Below, one piece after another: positions 1 through 8,524 of a stretch of DNA of 50,348 bases; the stretch's first letter is position 1, and every line of letters begins with the position of its first letter. The notes below the pieces were generated by a model. It saw only the letters and a list, made by a program, of their open reading frames with translations, did not search any database and was not told the origin of the DNA. The position numbers were made by a program, and so were the translations under genes. The stretch spans positions 1 to 50,348 of the forward strand of contig PAPJ01000043.1 of NCBI GenBank assembly GCA_002709045.1. The letters run 5' to 3'. This DNA is from Planctomycetaceae bacterium (GTDB lineage: Bacteria > Planctomycetota > Planctomycetia > Pirellulales > Pirellulaceae).

Positions 1-2
1 CT

Positions 3-77
3 GCTGAAGAAGCACCTGCCGAAGAAGCACCTGCTGAAGAAGCACCTGCTGAAGAAGCACCTGCTGAAGAAGCCGAA
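3..77 (+). repeat. 15-bp tandem repeat encoding AEEAP
   Basis: Four complete units of gctgaagaagcacct (one with gcc instead of gct) start at 3, 18, 33 and 48, and a partial fifth starts at 63. They encode consecutive AEEAP pentapeptides in the tail of the presumed S16. The near-identity at DNA level suggests recent repeat expansion. The array may extend left of the window. Confidence 0.85.
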
Positions 78-95
78 GAGGAGGCCAGCGAGTAG
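3..95 (+). CDS. rpsP: 30S ribosomal protein S16, C-terminal acidic tail (partial)
   Basis: Only the last 30 codons are present; the gene starts before the window. The visible residues are an Ala/Glu/Pro repeat (AEEAP units) ending EEEASE and a TAG stop. The identification rests on position: it lies directly upstream of trmD and rplS, the classical rpsP-(rimM)-trmD-rplS order, and planctomycete S16 proteins are often extended by acidic Ala/Glu tails. The conserved S16 core is not in the window, so the name is an inference. Another acidic-tailed protein cannot be excluded. Confidence 0.6.
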   Translation, partial: AEEAPAEEAPAEEAPAEEAPAEEAEEEASE

Positions 96-172
96 GACTT
101 GCGGTTTTCTGATTGTGTAGGTGCCAAGACTCACTAGCCGATTCAAAGCTGATTCGAAAGTTGGGTATTGCC

Positions 173-853
173 ATGCGATTTGATGTACTATCTTTGTTTC
201 CTGAAATTTTCCACAGTTATTTCGGACAAAGTTTACTTCACAAGGCGATCAAAAACGAACTGGTGGAAACTGCCCTGCACGATATTCGTCAGTGGTCGGA
301 CGATAAACATGGACGTGTGGATGATCGACCGTTTGGTGGAGGTCCGGGCATGGTGATACAGGCTAAACCTGTCGTGGAATGTGTCGAAGCAGTTCAGGCA
401 ATGGGAGAAACTCCTGGCAACCTGATCATGCTTACACCTACGGGTAGGAAACTGGAACAAAGACTTTTGGAAGAACTGGTCGAGATGCCTCGGCATTTAC
501 TATTGTGTGGTAGATACGAAGGTTTCGACCAGCGGGTTTCAGATATTCTGCAGCCCATGGAAATATCGATAGGGGATTATATCCTCAATGGTGGAGAAGT
601 TGGCGCTATGGTGCTGATTGACTCCATGATTCGACTTGTTCCGGGAGTGCTCGGCGACGAGCAAAGCAGTCAGCAAGACTCCTTTTCCTGCGGGCAGCGA
701 TTATTGGAGTTTCCGCAATATACAAGACCAAGGGAGTTTCGAGGGCTGGAAGTTCCTCAGATTTTGCTTGGTGGTGATCATCAGGCGATTGCCCGGTGGC
801 GTGAAAAGCAGAGTGTGCAGCGAACGCAGAATCGTCGTTCTGACTTGTTGTAG
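173..853 (+). CDS. trmD: tRNA (guanine-N1)-methyltransferase TrmD
   Basis: Methylates G37 of tRNAs that read codons starting with C or G, using S-adenosylmethionine; cytoplasmic and required for reading-frame maintenance. The 226-residue product starts MRFDVLSLFPEIF, the usual TrmD beginning, so ATG 173 was chosen over an upstream in-frame start at 113. Family motifs are clear: DRPFGGGPGM, LLCGRYEGFDQRV and SIGDYILNGGE, which form the trefoil-knot SAM site. It sits between the S16 tail and rplS, its usual neighbours. Length is slightly short of the common 230-250 residues because of a compact C-terminus. No strong Shine-Dalgarno is visible. Confidence 0.96.
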   Translation: MRFDVLSLFPEIFHSYFGQSLLHKAIKNELVETALHDIRQWSDDKHGRVDDRPFGGGPGMVIQAKPVVECVEAVQAMGETPGNLIMLTPTGRKLEQRLLEELVEMPRHLLLCGRYEGFDQRVSDILQPMEISIGDYILNGGEVGAMVLIDSMIRLVPGVLGDEQSSQQDSFSCGQRLLEFPQYTRPREFRGLEVPQILLGGDHQAIARWREKQSVQRTQNRRSDLL

Positions 854-936
854 ATTGCTTTTCACTCCGCTGACAAACGAAAACAACCAATCACTTGTGA
901 ATATTAAAGAGTCGTCCTAAAAGGAAGGGCAAAATA

Positions 937-1290
937 ATGAATCAAAAACTAATTGATCTGGTCGAAAAGTCCAGCTTAAAAGAAGATAAGCCACAGTTTG
1001 AGATCGGTGATACCGTGGATGTTCATGTTCGAATTCTCGAAGGTGAAAAAGAACGTATTCAGGTATTCAGTGGAGTTGTCATCGCAATGAGCGGCAGCGG
1101 AACTCGTGAGATGTTCTCTGTTCGTCGCATCGTAGCTGGTGAGGGTGTTGAGCGTAAGTTCGCTTTGCAATCTCCACGAATTGCCAAGGTGGAAGTAACT
1201 CGTTCAAGCCATGTTCGTCGAGCTAAGCTCTACTTCCTGCGTGATCGTGTGGGCAAGGCGACCCGTTTGAAGGAACGTCGTACAAGCTAG
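937..1290 (+). CDS. rplS: 50S ribosomal protein L19
   Basis: Structural protein of the large subunit near the 30S-50S interface. The 117-residue product matches the family throughout: FEIGDTVDVHVRI near the N-terminus, ERIQVFSGVVIA, the Arg-rich MFSVRRI stretch and the C-terminal RRAKLYFLRDR motif. A good ribosome binding site (aaggaaggg) lies about 8-10 nt before ATG 937. It follows trmD by 83 bp, probably in one transcription unit. Confidence 0.97.
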   Translation: MNQKLIDLVEKSSLKEDKPQFEIGDTVDVHVRILEGEKERIQVFSGVVIAMSGSGTREMFSVRRIVAGEGVERKFALQSPRIAKVEVTRSSHVRRAKLYFLRDRVGKATRLKERRTS

Positions 1291-1355
1291 GCGGCCGACT
1301 TTTTTTCCGGAAGGCAGGTGCTGGACTTAACGACCGACCATTCAGGTATCCTGTC

Positions 1356-1853
1356 GTGTTAATAGTCTGGAATATAGCGTGTGGAATAATTCTGGAAATT
1401 TTGGCTTTTAGTTTTCGTCTGTTCAGATACCTTTGCTGCACACTCGGATCTAAACCCCGCCTTTTCACAAGTGAACAACTCGGGCAACAAGCAGAATTGC
1501 TTGCTGCCCGGTTTTTTATGCGCCGTGGATATTCGGTACTTGGTCGACGCGAAAGACTGAAAGGTGCCGAATTGGATTTAATACTGGTTGATCATTTTCA
1601 CCGGGATGACGAACTAGTAGTTGTGGAGGTTAAGGCTAGTCACAACGCATCGGCACTGCCGCATCGACGTTTTACATTTCGCAAACGGGAACGTATTCGC
1701 TTAGCAACGAATGAATTCATAGGACAGTATAAACTTAAGGGGGTCTGTATTCGACTGGAACTGGTTACGGTTATCTGGAGCCAGCAGGGCTTGCTACCGA
1801 CAATACGGAGATTTCGTTTGGAATCGATTCAGACTGAAGTTCGCAGCCGATAA
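1356..1853 (+). CDS. YraN/UPF0102 family nuclease-fold protein
   Basis: Small protein of the YraN (UPF0102) family, which has a restriction-endonuclease-like fold and an uncertain cellular role. The family core is visible from about residue 45: GQQAELLAARFF, then GYSVLGRRERLKGAELDLI (the E-x-D pair of the nuclease-like motif) and VVEVKAS (E-x-K). The start is uncertain. GTG 1356 gives an N-terminal 40-residue hydrophobic extension not usual for the family; no in-frame ATG exists before the core. It follows rplS by 65 bp; in many genomes rnhB lies between these genes, but it is absent here. It converges with the next gene. Confidence 0.82.
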   Translation: MLIVWNIACGIILEILAFSFRLFRYLCCTLGSKPRLFTSEQLGQQAELLAARFFMRRGYSVLGRRERLKGAELDLILVDHFHRDDELVVVEVKASHNASALPHRRFTFRKRERIRLATNEFIGQYKLKGVCIRLELVTVIWSQQGLLPTIRRFRLESIQTEVRSR

Positions 1854-1870
1854 ACTTTCGCAGTTTGGTG

Positions 1871-2947
1871 TTAACGGCGTTTGCCACGGCTTCTCTGTAC
1901 AGCGATGCAGATTTCCTGACGATTGAAAGCTAGTTGGCGCGAGCGGATGTACTGATATCCCCAGCTGCGAATTCGGTCGAGATAGGTCGGAAGTTCGGCA
2001 GCCAGTTCCCACTTAATCATTTTGAGTGTCAGCAACATGCCGCGAATGTTCGTATTTTTGTTATTGACGATATGCTCAACGCTATCGAGTGTGTAGTTGG
2101 GAGCCACATTGGAGTCAGACATAAGCCACCTCACATCAACAAAATCTGAACGTTTGATGGCGGCAGCTTTTTTTCGGATGTGTGTGAAATCAGGATTTTG
2201 CAAAAGTGTCTCGTGCATCCCGGCAGGGTCGATTCCAATGACCTGAAGGTTTCGTGCTAGAAGTGCCTGACAGCCTCCTCCAGGACTACTTCCAATTTCG
2301 GCTACAAGGTCTCTGGGTTTCAGAGGAAGCCTTGACCAGCGTATAGCTTCTTCCATTTTTCGATAAGCACGACTTACGATATGCTCGGGAAGTCGTATCG
2401 AATAGACACCGCCGGGCCAGCGAGTGAAAGTTTTAGTTGCCTGGTGCCAGCCAACCCACCAGTGATTTTGGTCGATGATAATAATATCCAGAATGCGTTG
2501 GTCCGGCTTGGCGATGCGGTTGATCTGTAGCTTATCGGGATGTAGAAAAGTAGCAATTCTTTCAGCTAGTTGATCAGTCTCAGCATCACGCCCCGGTTCA
2601 AATCCTCTGTTCCCGGGAATGCTTATATCGCGTTTCCAGACATGTAGGTGCTCAATTTTTCCGAGTTGGATTTGCTCAGTCAATTTTTTTATGAACTGAA
2701 TTTTTTCAACTTCTCCGTCAGCTTTGACGCTGCCAAGGCTGATACCATAGCAGCGAGCAAAGGTGGATTTAAGATCAAGTGTTGGCAGTGATTTCTGAGG
2801 GAAAGTTGCCGGAATTTTAAAGGTGACAAAACCAGGACGTGAGAATGAAAACTTGAATTGGGGCCAAGATTCAAGGATTTCTTTTTTTAGTACTGTCTGA
2901 GCCCCATATTGGCAGCAGCAGTATATGAATTGAGTGTTATCGGACAT
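1871..2947 (-). CDS. RlmM-like FtsJ-type rRNA 2'-O-methyltransferase
   Basis: Probable SAM-dependent ribose methyltransferase of the RlmM/FtsJ group (E. coli RlmM acts on C2498 of 23S rRNA). The product is 358 residues. The N-terminal half resembles a THUMP-type RNA-binding region. The C-terminal Rossmann domain has the SAM motif DLVAEIGSSPGGG followed by IGIDPAGM. A Lys (PLKPRD), an Asp (WLMSDSNV) and a second Lys (LLTLKMIKW) fit the K-D-K part of the FtsJ catalytic tetrad. ATG 2947 was chosen as the first Met. It is convergent with yraN (17 bp between stops) and divergent from the EF-hand gene. The exact target nucleotide cannot be assigned. Confidence 0.72.
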   Translation of the reverse strand: MSDNTQFIYCCCQYGAQTVLKKEILESWPQFKFSFSRPGFVTFKIPATFPQKSLPTLDLKSTFARCYGISLGSVKADGEVEKIQFIKKLTEQIQLGKIEHLHVWKRDISIPGNRGFEPGRDAETDQLAERIATFLHPDKLQINRIAKPDQRILDIIIIDQNHWWVGWHQATKTFTRWPGGVYSIRLPEHIVSRAYRKMEEAIRWSRLPLKPRDLVAEIGSSPGGGCQALLARNLQVIGIDPAGMHETLLQNPDFTHIRKKAAAIKRSDFVDVRWLMSDSNVAPNYTLDSVEHIVNNKNTNIRGMLLTLKMIKWELAAELPTYLDRIRSWGYQYIRSRQLAFNRQEICIAVQRSRGKRR

Positions 2948-3223
2948 CTTCGATATTCGCAGAGAAAGTATAAGTCAATCTGATAATTGTGCCGTTTGAT
3001 AGATGTTTTTCGGCGAAACATTGTTGCTAAAGGCGGTGTTTAAGCAAGAAGTATCGTTTATTAGTCATATAGACCGTATAATCGGTAATGTTTGGTGCTG
3101 AAAGTCCAGTAGAAGTGGTTGCTTTGTGTTTGTAATGGTTCTACTGTGCTGTAGGCTATAGTTTGTAGGGTCTTTGATTCGATAATTCCTAAAAAGCTAA
3201 TTTTTTTGCGGATAGAAAAATCT

Positions 3224-4858
3224 ATGTCAACAACTCGTCTTATTCTCACTGCAGGTTTCTTGGCAGTACTTTCAATAAGTTCGGTGGAAGCTCAGGGGCC
3301 TCCCGGCGGAGCAATGGGATTTATTTCCCGCTTGGATGCTAATAAGAATGGTCAGCTTGATCCTAATGAACAAGGTCGCGCGCGGCCCTTTCTGGAGCGT
3401 ATTGCCCGGGAAACAGGTGGTCTTGATTTAAATCGACCGATTCCTTTGCAAACGCTGGCTTCAAAAGTTCAGCAAATGCAAGGTGGCGGCGGAGGTGATC
3501 AAAACCGTGATCGTAGTCGCTCGCGTGACCGAGGTAGTCAGCCGGCACGGAATTCCGGTGACCGTCGTTTTGATGATGATGCAGCCGCGGCAACTGAAGG
3601 GCTTGTACAGGGATTTAATGAAATTCCGGAAGATTTGGTCCCCCCCGTTGGTTTTGGTTCCAAGGCTGAGTATCTCAATGTGGATGTCATTCAGGCGGAT
3701 TTCGTTGAAGCTGAAAATACAATCAAGAGATATGACCGTAACCGTGATGGCATTTTGGATCAGGAGGAAATCCGGAATGCAAAATGGTTATATGGTAATC
3801 CAATGAATCAGGATCGGAATGGTGACGGCAGACTCACCAAAAGTGAATTAGCGGTTCGTTATTCGATTCGTCGTGATACGCAAAAGGATCAGGCACGCGA
3901 AAAAGCGTTCCAAGAGTCGCAGAAACCAAAAGATAATAATCAGCAGTCACGTGGCGGTCCTCCTCAAGGTGGTGATCAGTCGCGTTCCCGACGCGGCGGC
4001 GGAGATTCCGGAGGCGGCGATCGGATGGCTCAGTTTGCAGACAGTATTTTTCAGCGATACGATTCCAATAAAAGCGGTGTCTTTGAAAAGGATGAGTGGA
4101 AGAATTTCCGTACCGATCCAAGTGGATGGGACTTTAACAAAGATGGAAAAATTACGCGTGAAGAATTAGTTAAAGGGATGTCCGAGCGTTTCGGTGGTGG
4201 ACGTTCTTCCGGTGGCGAGAATGGTTCACAGCGTGGACGAACAACTTGGAACGGGGATAAGGGGCCTGCCGGCGGTGGTTCCGGTGAATCACCAAACTCT
4301 TATCGCTTTAAGACAGCACATGATTTATTGCCGGAAGGGATTCCTCAGTGGTTCCGTGAAGGTGATAAGAATAAAGATGGCCAGATCGCTATGTCTGAGT
4401 ATTCAGGACAGTGGAATGAAAAGACACTGTCTGAATACTATGTCTACGATAGAAACCGTGACGGATTATTAACCGTTGGGGAAGTGATGGCCGCAAAAGA
4501 GACTGGGTTTGTCCGCGGAGTAACACCTCCTCCGAAAACCCCTTCCGGAGATTCCCCAAGGGTAACAAATCAAACTCAGGAAAGAGGAAGTCGATCTTCA
4601 GAAAAGGGAAGTGAATCTTCAGAAAAGGGAAGTGAATCTTCAGAAAAGGGAAGTGAATCTTCGTCCGAATCTAAAGGTCCCGATGAGCGATATGTGAAAT
4701 ACGCAGTTATGACGATCGGCAGATATGACGAGAATAAAGATGGGGTGTTGAGTCTAGATGAAATTAAAGATGCGAAAAATGTAAAGGCTGAATATGATCA
4801 AAACAAAGATGGAAAGCTGACACCGGCTGAAATTGCCACTGGTTGGAGTAAAAAATAG
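3224..4858 (+). CDS. Secreted multi-EF-hand protein
   Basis: Predicted exported calcium-binding protein of 544 residues; biological role unknown. A signal peptide (MSTTRLILTAGFLAVLSISSVEA) supports ATG 3224 over the TTG at 3206. Nine D-x-N/D-x-D/S-G loops begin near residues 38, 171, 197, 280, 303, 381, 409, 502 and 525. Eight of these form four pairs spaced 23-28 residues, as in true EF-hand pairs; the first is alone. The linkers are low-complexity, rich in Gly, Arg, Ser and Gln (SRSRDRGS, GGPPQGGDQ), and one contains a perfect tandem repeat. Such EF-hand/disordered proteins are common in planctomycetes. It stands alone in its transcription unit. Confidence 0.88.
   Translation: MSTTRLILTAGFLAVLSISSVEAQGPPGGAMGFISRLDANKNGQLDPNEQGRARPFLERIARETGGLDLNRPIPLQTLASKVQQMQGGGGGDQNRDRSRSRDRGSQPARNSGDRRFDDDAAAATEGLVQGFNEIPEDLVPPVGFGSKAEYLNVDVIQADFVEAENTIKRYDRNRDGILDQEEIRNAKWLYGNPMNQDRNGDGRLTKSELAVRYSIRRDTQKDQAREKAFQESQKPKDNNQQSRGGPPQGGDQSRSRRGGGDSGGGDRMAQFADSIFQRYDSNKSGVFEKDEWKNFRTDPSGWDFNKDGKITREELVKGMSERFGGGRSSGGENGSQRGRTTWNGDKGPAGGGSGESPNSYRFKTAHDLLPEGIPQWFREGDKNKDGQIAMSEYSGQWNEKTLSEYYVYDRNRDGLLTVGEVMAAKETGFVRGVTPPPKTPSGDSPRVTNQTQERGSRSSEKGSESSEKGSESSEKGSESSSESKGPDERYVKYAVMTIGRYDENKDGVLSLDEIKDAKNVKAEYDQNKDGKLTPAEIATGWSKK
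4595..4657 (+). repeat. Three perfect 21-bp tandem repeats in the EF-hand gene
   Basis: The unit starting tcttcagaaaagggaagtga occurs three times at 4595, 4616 and 4637 without mismatch and encodes SSEKGSE heptapeptides. It lies in the disordered linker before the last EF-hand pair. A period divisible by three keeps the frame when copy number changes. Confidence 0.92.
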
Positions 4859-5000
4859 CTGATAGCGATTTAAACTCACTGGTCATTCGAACTTGACGGC
4901 TCTACCCTACGTATCGTAATTAAACGAGAAGTAGTGCAGAGCCTTTTTCTTGCACTATCAGCACCATTTTAAAATGATTGATTTGGATAGGATTAAGGTA

Positions 5001-5963
5001 ATGAAACAAACGATTTGGGTTGCATTTTTTGCGGCGGTGTTGGGCACAACAGTTGGTGTGTTTTTAGCTCAGGATCAGGGCGTTCGTTCGGTATCTGCCC
5101 GTCAACCAGCCTCAAATACGGTTGATTCTGTCAGAAAGGCTTCAACGCCAGTTGAAGCCGGATATACGGCCGAGGAACTTGTTAATTTTAATGTCTACGA
5201 CTCGACCAATCGAGGCGTCGTTCATATTACCACGCGTAGCGCCCGGACATCTGCTTTCTTATTGTTTGAAACTCCAACTGAAGGTGCAGGCTCAGGATCC
5301 GTACTGGATCGTGATGGTCATATTTTGACTAATAATCATGTTGTGGCAGGAGCCCGGGAGATCTACGTCCGGCTTTATAACGGGGAAGAATATCCGGCAG
5401 GAGTTGTTGGCTCGGATGATCTGAATGACCTGGCGGTTATTAAGATCGAAGCCCCTGAAGACTTCCTGCATCCGATTTCACTGGGAGATTCCGCACAATT
5501 GCGAGTTGGTCAGAAAATTCATGCCATCGGTAATCCGTTTGGTTTGGAACGTACTTATACCGTTGGTATTGTTAGCAGCTTAAATCGACAGTTACCGACG
5601 GCCGATCGCAGGACGATGAAGTCAATTGTGCAAATAGATGCGGCAATTAACCCCGGCAATTCCGGTGGTCCGCTGTTAAATAATCAGGGTCAGATGGTTG
5701 GAGTGAATGTGGCGATTGCCAGTAAGGTAGGTGAGAGTTCCGGGGTTGGCTTTGCGATTCCAGTGAACACCGCCAAACGAGTGGTTCCTCAGTTAATCGA
5801 GAACGGTAGGGTGATTCGTCCGGATATCGGTATTACCCGTGTTTATAAGACGGAAGAAGGATTATTAATTGCAACGGTCGCTCCGGAGGGCCCAGCCGAC
5901 AAAGCAGGGCTTCAGGGATTTAAGCTTGTGAAAACCAGGACGCAGCGAGGCCCTTTTGTATGA
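5001..5963 (+). CDS. HtrA/DegP-type S1C serine protease, truncated by frameshift
   Basis: Envelope quality-control protease. ATG 5001 (preceded by aagg) gives a signal peptide or membrane anchor, MKQTIWVAFFAAVLGTTVGV; the upstream TTG 4950 and ATG 4974 are less likely. The trypsin-like domain carries a complete triad: His113 (NNHVVAGA), Asp143 (NDLAVIKI) and Ser221 (GNSGGPLL). The PDZ domain begins near residue 273 (RPDIGITRV, GPADKAGL) but runs into TGA at 5961 after QRGPFV. The rest of the PDZ continues in another frame (5956-6144). The protease domain is intact, so the truncated product could still be catalytic. A homopolymer indel near cccttttg is the simplest cause; sequencing error cannot be excluded. 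Confidence 0.85.
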   Translation: MKQTIWVAFFAAVLGTTVGVFLAQDQGVRSVSARQPASNTVDSVRKASTPVEAGYTAEELVNFNVYDSTNRGVVHITTRSARTSAFLLFETPTEGAGSGSVLDRDGHILTNNHVVAGAREIYVRLYNGEEYPAGVVGSDDLNDLAVIKIEAPEDFLHPISLGDSAQLRVGQKIHAIGNPFGLERTYTVGIVSSLNRQLPTADRRTMKSIVQIDAAINPGNSGGPLLNNQGQMVGVNVAIASKVGESSGVGFAIPVNTAKRVVPQLIENGRVIRPDIGITRVYKTEEGLLIATVAPEGPADKAGLQGFKLVKTRTQRGPFV

Positions 5964-6144
5964 ACAGACACGAGTGGATCAGTCACAAGCGGATTTGATT
6001 GTGGCTGTGGATGGTCAGGCTGTGGGTAGTGTCGATCAATTTATGACGATCGTGGAAACCCGCCAGCCCGGCGATGAAGTGGTTGTTACGGTAATTCGTG
6101 AACGTCAGCGCGAAGACATCAAGGTCGTGCTTGGTGGCGAATAA
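5956..6144 (+). pseudogene. Out-of-frame PDZ C-terminus of the HtrA-type protease
   Basis: This short frame continues the PDZ domain of the upstream protease: YEQTRVDQSQADLIVAVDG followed by GQAVGSVDQFMTIVETRQPGDEV and a C-terminal VTVIRER strand, then TAA. The carboxylate-binding and second-helix parts of a PDZ domain are recognisable and no start signal of its own is apparent (only a TTG). Removing one T from the tttt run at 5954-5957, or adding two bases, would join it to the protease. It ends 9 bp before the convergent permease gene. Confidence 0.8.
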
Positions 6145-6153
6145 GGTTTGTGT

Positions 6154-7980
6154 CTAGAATGGCCAGACCCGGGGGATAATTGTGAGAGCGCAGGTGCCCA
6201 TGAGTATGGCTAATGGAATTCCACAGCGAAGGTAGTCTCGACTTCTGTAACCACCCGGCCCCATGACCATCAGGTTGGTTTGATAGCCAATCGGAGTGAT
6301 AAAGGAGAGTGAGGCTGCCAGAGTAACGGCGATAATCAGTGGCCTCGCGTTGATGTTACCTGCTTGGGCAATTTCAATGGCCAAAGGTAAGAGCATGGCC
6401 GCTACCGCATTGTTGGAAATTGTCTCGGTTAATACGACAGTGATGATGTAGAGTCCAAGTAGGATCCAAATGGGGTTTGCTCCCGCGACGGAAAGCATAG
6501 TTGTTGCCAGAGCTTGAGCCGCTCCGCTAGCTGATAACGCTTTGCCCAGACCAAGCGCAGCAGCAATGGTCAAAAGCACCTGAATATTGATTGCGTTGCG
6601 CGCGTCACTGGGTTTTAAACATCTGGTTAAGACCATCAGTACGGCGATTCCCAGTGATGCGATGGCAGGTGATGTGATTCCCAGTGGATTGGTGTTCGAG
6701 TGGAAGAGTGATCCGATAACAAGCCAGATTAGCAGCAGGCCTAGCAGGGTAAGGGCGAGTGCAGCCTTGGCCTGATGGCGTGTTTCCACTCCTTCAACAC
6801 TAGAAACAAGGTAGAAATCTTTACTGTTGCGATAGGTGCCCACGAAATCACTCGTTGTTTGAAGTAGCAGCGTGTCACCAGCCTGAAGCGTAATATCGCC
6901 GACTTTACCCTCCAGTCGTTCCCCTTCACGGTGAACAGCAACAACGGCGGCATTATAACGCTGTCGGAAACTGGCTTCTCGAATTGTTGCATTAAGCAGA
7001 GGGAACTTGCGCGACAGGACGACTTCAACAAGATGACGTTCGGGATGATGCCTGAATTCCGCTTCGACTCCCGGTAATAGCCCCGGCAATTGTTCTAGTT
7101 CAACAATTGTTTCAACCGCCCCGGTGAATACGAGGATGTCATCGGCGGCAAGGATTGTGTTGGGAGTCACCGGTGTAATGATATGACCAGAGCGATCGAT
7201 CTCGATCAGGAATAATCCGTCGAGGTGTCGGAGTCCGGCCTGTTCCACCGTTTGTCCCGCCAGCAGACTGTCTGGTTGAATCTGCATTTCCACCAGATAT
7301 TCACGTCGTTGCTCGTCAAGTTGCTTGATAATCCCGCTCCGGAAGGGAAGTAGTTTTGGGCCGATCGTGATAAGGAAGACAGAACCAGCTACTGCGCATG
7401 GAATACCGACAGCAGCTAATTCGAAAAGACCTAATGGTTCCGCTCCCGTAATAGAAACTCCTTCCGGTAAGCGTTGCAGGAGCTCACCGTTGACCACCAA
7501 TGTTGTGCTCGTACCAATTAGAGTGCAAACCCCTCCTAGTATCGCCAGATAGCTTACAGGTAGAAGCAGACGTGACGGAGAGATGTTTCGGCGTCTGCAC
7601 CAGGAAACAACGACAGGCATCAGCATCGCGACCACGGCTGTATTTAACAGGAAAGCACTTGCAGCAGTGGTGGCTGCTGTAAGACGTAGCAGGGCTTGCT
7701 TCTCCGAAGTGGCTGTGCCAAGTAGTTTGTGACCTAGCCAATCCAGTACTCCGGATGTTCGCAGTCCTGCCGTTATAGCAAGTAGTCCCGCGATGGTTAG
7801 AACTGCCGGGTTTGCAAACCCCGCAAAGGCATCTTCGGCTGAAATGACTCCAGCCGAAGTAACTACGAGTAGTGCTCCCAGAAAAAGAATATCAGTGGAA
7901 GCACGACGTTGAACCTGAAGCGTAATAAATACCGCTGCAGTAATTCCCAAAGTAAAGTATGCCTGCCAGGAAAGATCCAT
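6154..7980 (-). CDS. SLC13/DASS-family permease with two TrkA-C (RCK_C) domains
   Basis: Inner-membrane anion transporter, likely for sulfate or dicarboxylate-type substrates; the substrate is not determinable here. ATG 7980 (MDLSWQAYFTLGITAAVF) was chosen because it places the first membrane helix at the N-terminus; the frame is open for another 36 codons upstream. Helices flank a central soluble region of about 200 residues with two RCK_C-like units (around EMQIQPDSLLAGQTVEQAGL and VEVVLSRKFPLLNATI), the typical SLC13-TrkA_C arrangement. Family helices include AGFANPAVLTIAGL and, near the end, LTETISNNAVAAMLLPLA. Product is 608 residues, normal for this subfamily. Convergent with the protease gene. 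Confidence 0.88.
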   Translation of the reverse strand: MDLSWQAYFTLGITAAVFITLQVQRRASTDILFLGALLVVTSAGVISAEDAFAGFANPAVLTIAGLLAITAGLRTSGVLDWLGHKLLGTATSEKQALLRLTAATTAASAFLLNTAVVAMLMPVVVSWCRRRNISPSRLLLPVSYLAILGGVCTLIGTSTTLVVNGELLQRLPEGVSITGAEPLGLFELAAVGIPCAVAGSVFLITIGPKLLPFRSGIIKQLDEQRREYLVEMQIQPDSLLAGQTVEQAGLRHLDGLFLIEIDRSGHIITPVTPNTILAADDILVFTGAVETIVELEQLPGLLPGVEAEFRHHPERHLVEVVLSRKFPLLNATIREASFRQRYNAAVVAVHREGERLEGKVGDITLQAGDTLLLQTTSDFVGTYRNSKDFYLVSSVEGVETRHQAKAALALTLLGLLLIWLVIGSLFHSNTNPLGITSPAIASLGIAVLMVLTRCLKPSDARNAINIQVLLTIAAALGLGKALSASGAAQALATTMLSVAGANPIWILLGLYIITVVLTETISNNAVAAMLLPLAIEIAQAGNINARPLIIAVTLAASLSFITPIGYQTNLMVMGPGGYRSRDYLRCGIPLAILMGTCALTIIPRVWPF

Positions 7981-8524
7981 AAGTTTCTCGTTGGTTTGCT
8001 TAAGAGTCCACGATAAAGCGATTAAATGTAGTAGAGGGGACTCCTTACCCAGGTAATATCGGTTTTTGAGATACCCTCTGAATATCAACTGATAATGTCC
8101 TCGTTACTTTAAATTGTCAACTAAGTTTATCAAAATAGTAAACATTAAAGGCCTTCATTATTCAATTATTTGTGATCTTGTTGGACTATTGGTCAGTGCT
8201 ATGTCGAGTTTGTATTTAGTGCGACCCTTATAACCCGAACAATCGTTACAGTAATTTCGGTTTCGTCCGGGAAATAACTGAGTCCGCTACACGAACCCGA
8301 TACGAATACTCGAACCTATGATTAAGACGTATTTTTATTGCGTAATACAGGATCAGGAAGATCTTGGGCTGTAATCGATAGAGATTACCGGATTTACCTA
8401 AATTCAAATATTTGGTGGTCTAATTCAATTCAGCTGAATAAAATGTAGTTGCTCGGATAAACCTAAGTTTTAAGAGCTAACGAACAGAGAAGTAAAAATT
8501 ATCCTGCGTTGGAGTTATTTGGCC
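7981..8524. other. 544-bp divergent intergenic region
   Basis: AT-rich spacer between the minus-strand permease and the plus-strand vWA gene. The first 108 bp (to 8088) are open upstream codons of the permease frame. No convincing gene, RNA gene or strong terminator was seen. It must hold promoters for both divergent genes, but I could not single out a confident -35/-10 pair. Confidence 0.5.

Noticed and set aside
3061..3249. Minus-strand frame of 62 codons upstream of the EF-hand gene
   Set aside because: No ribosome binding site, no similarity recognised, and it overlaps the start of the EF-hand gene.
5961..5963. TGA in the HtrA-type gene as a second selenocysteine codon
   Set aside because: The frame after this TGA is not homologous to a PDZ domain; the homologous continuation is in another frame, so a frameshift explains it.
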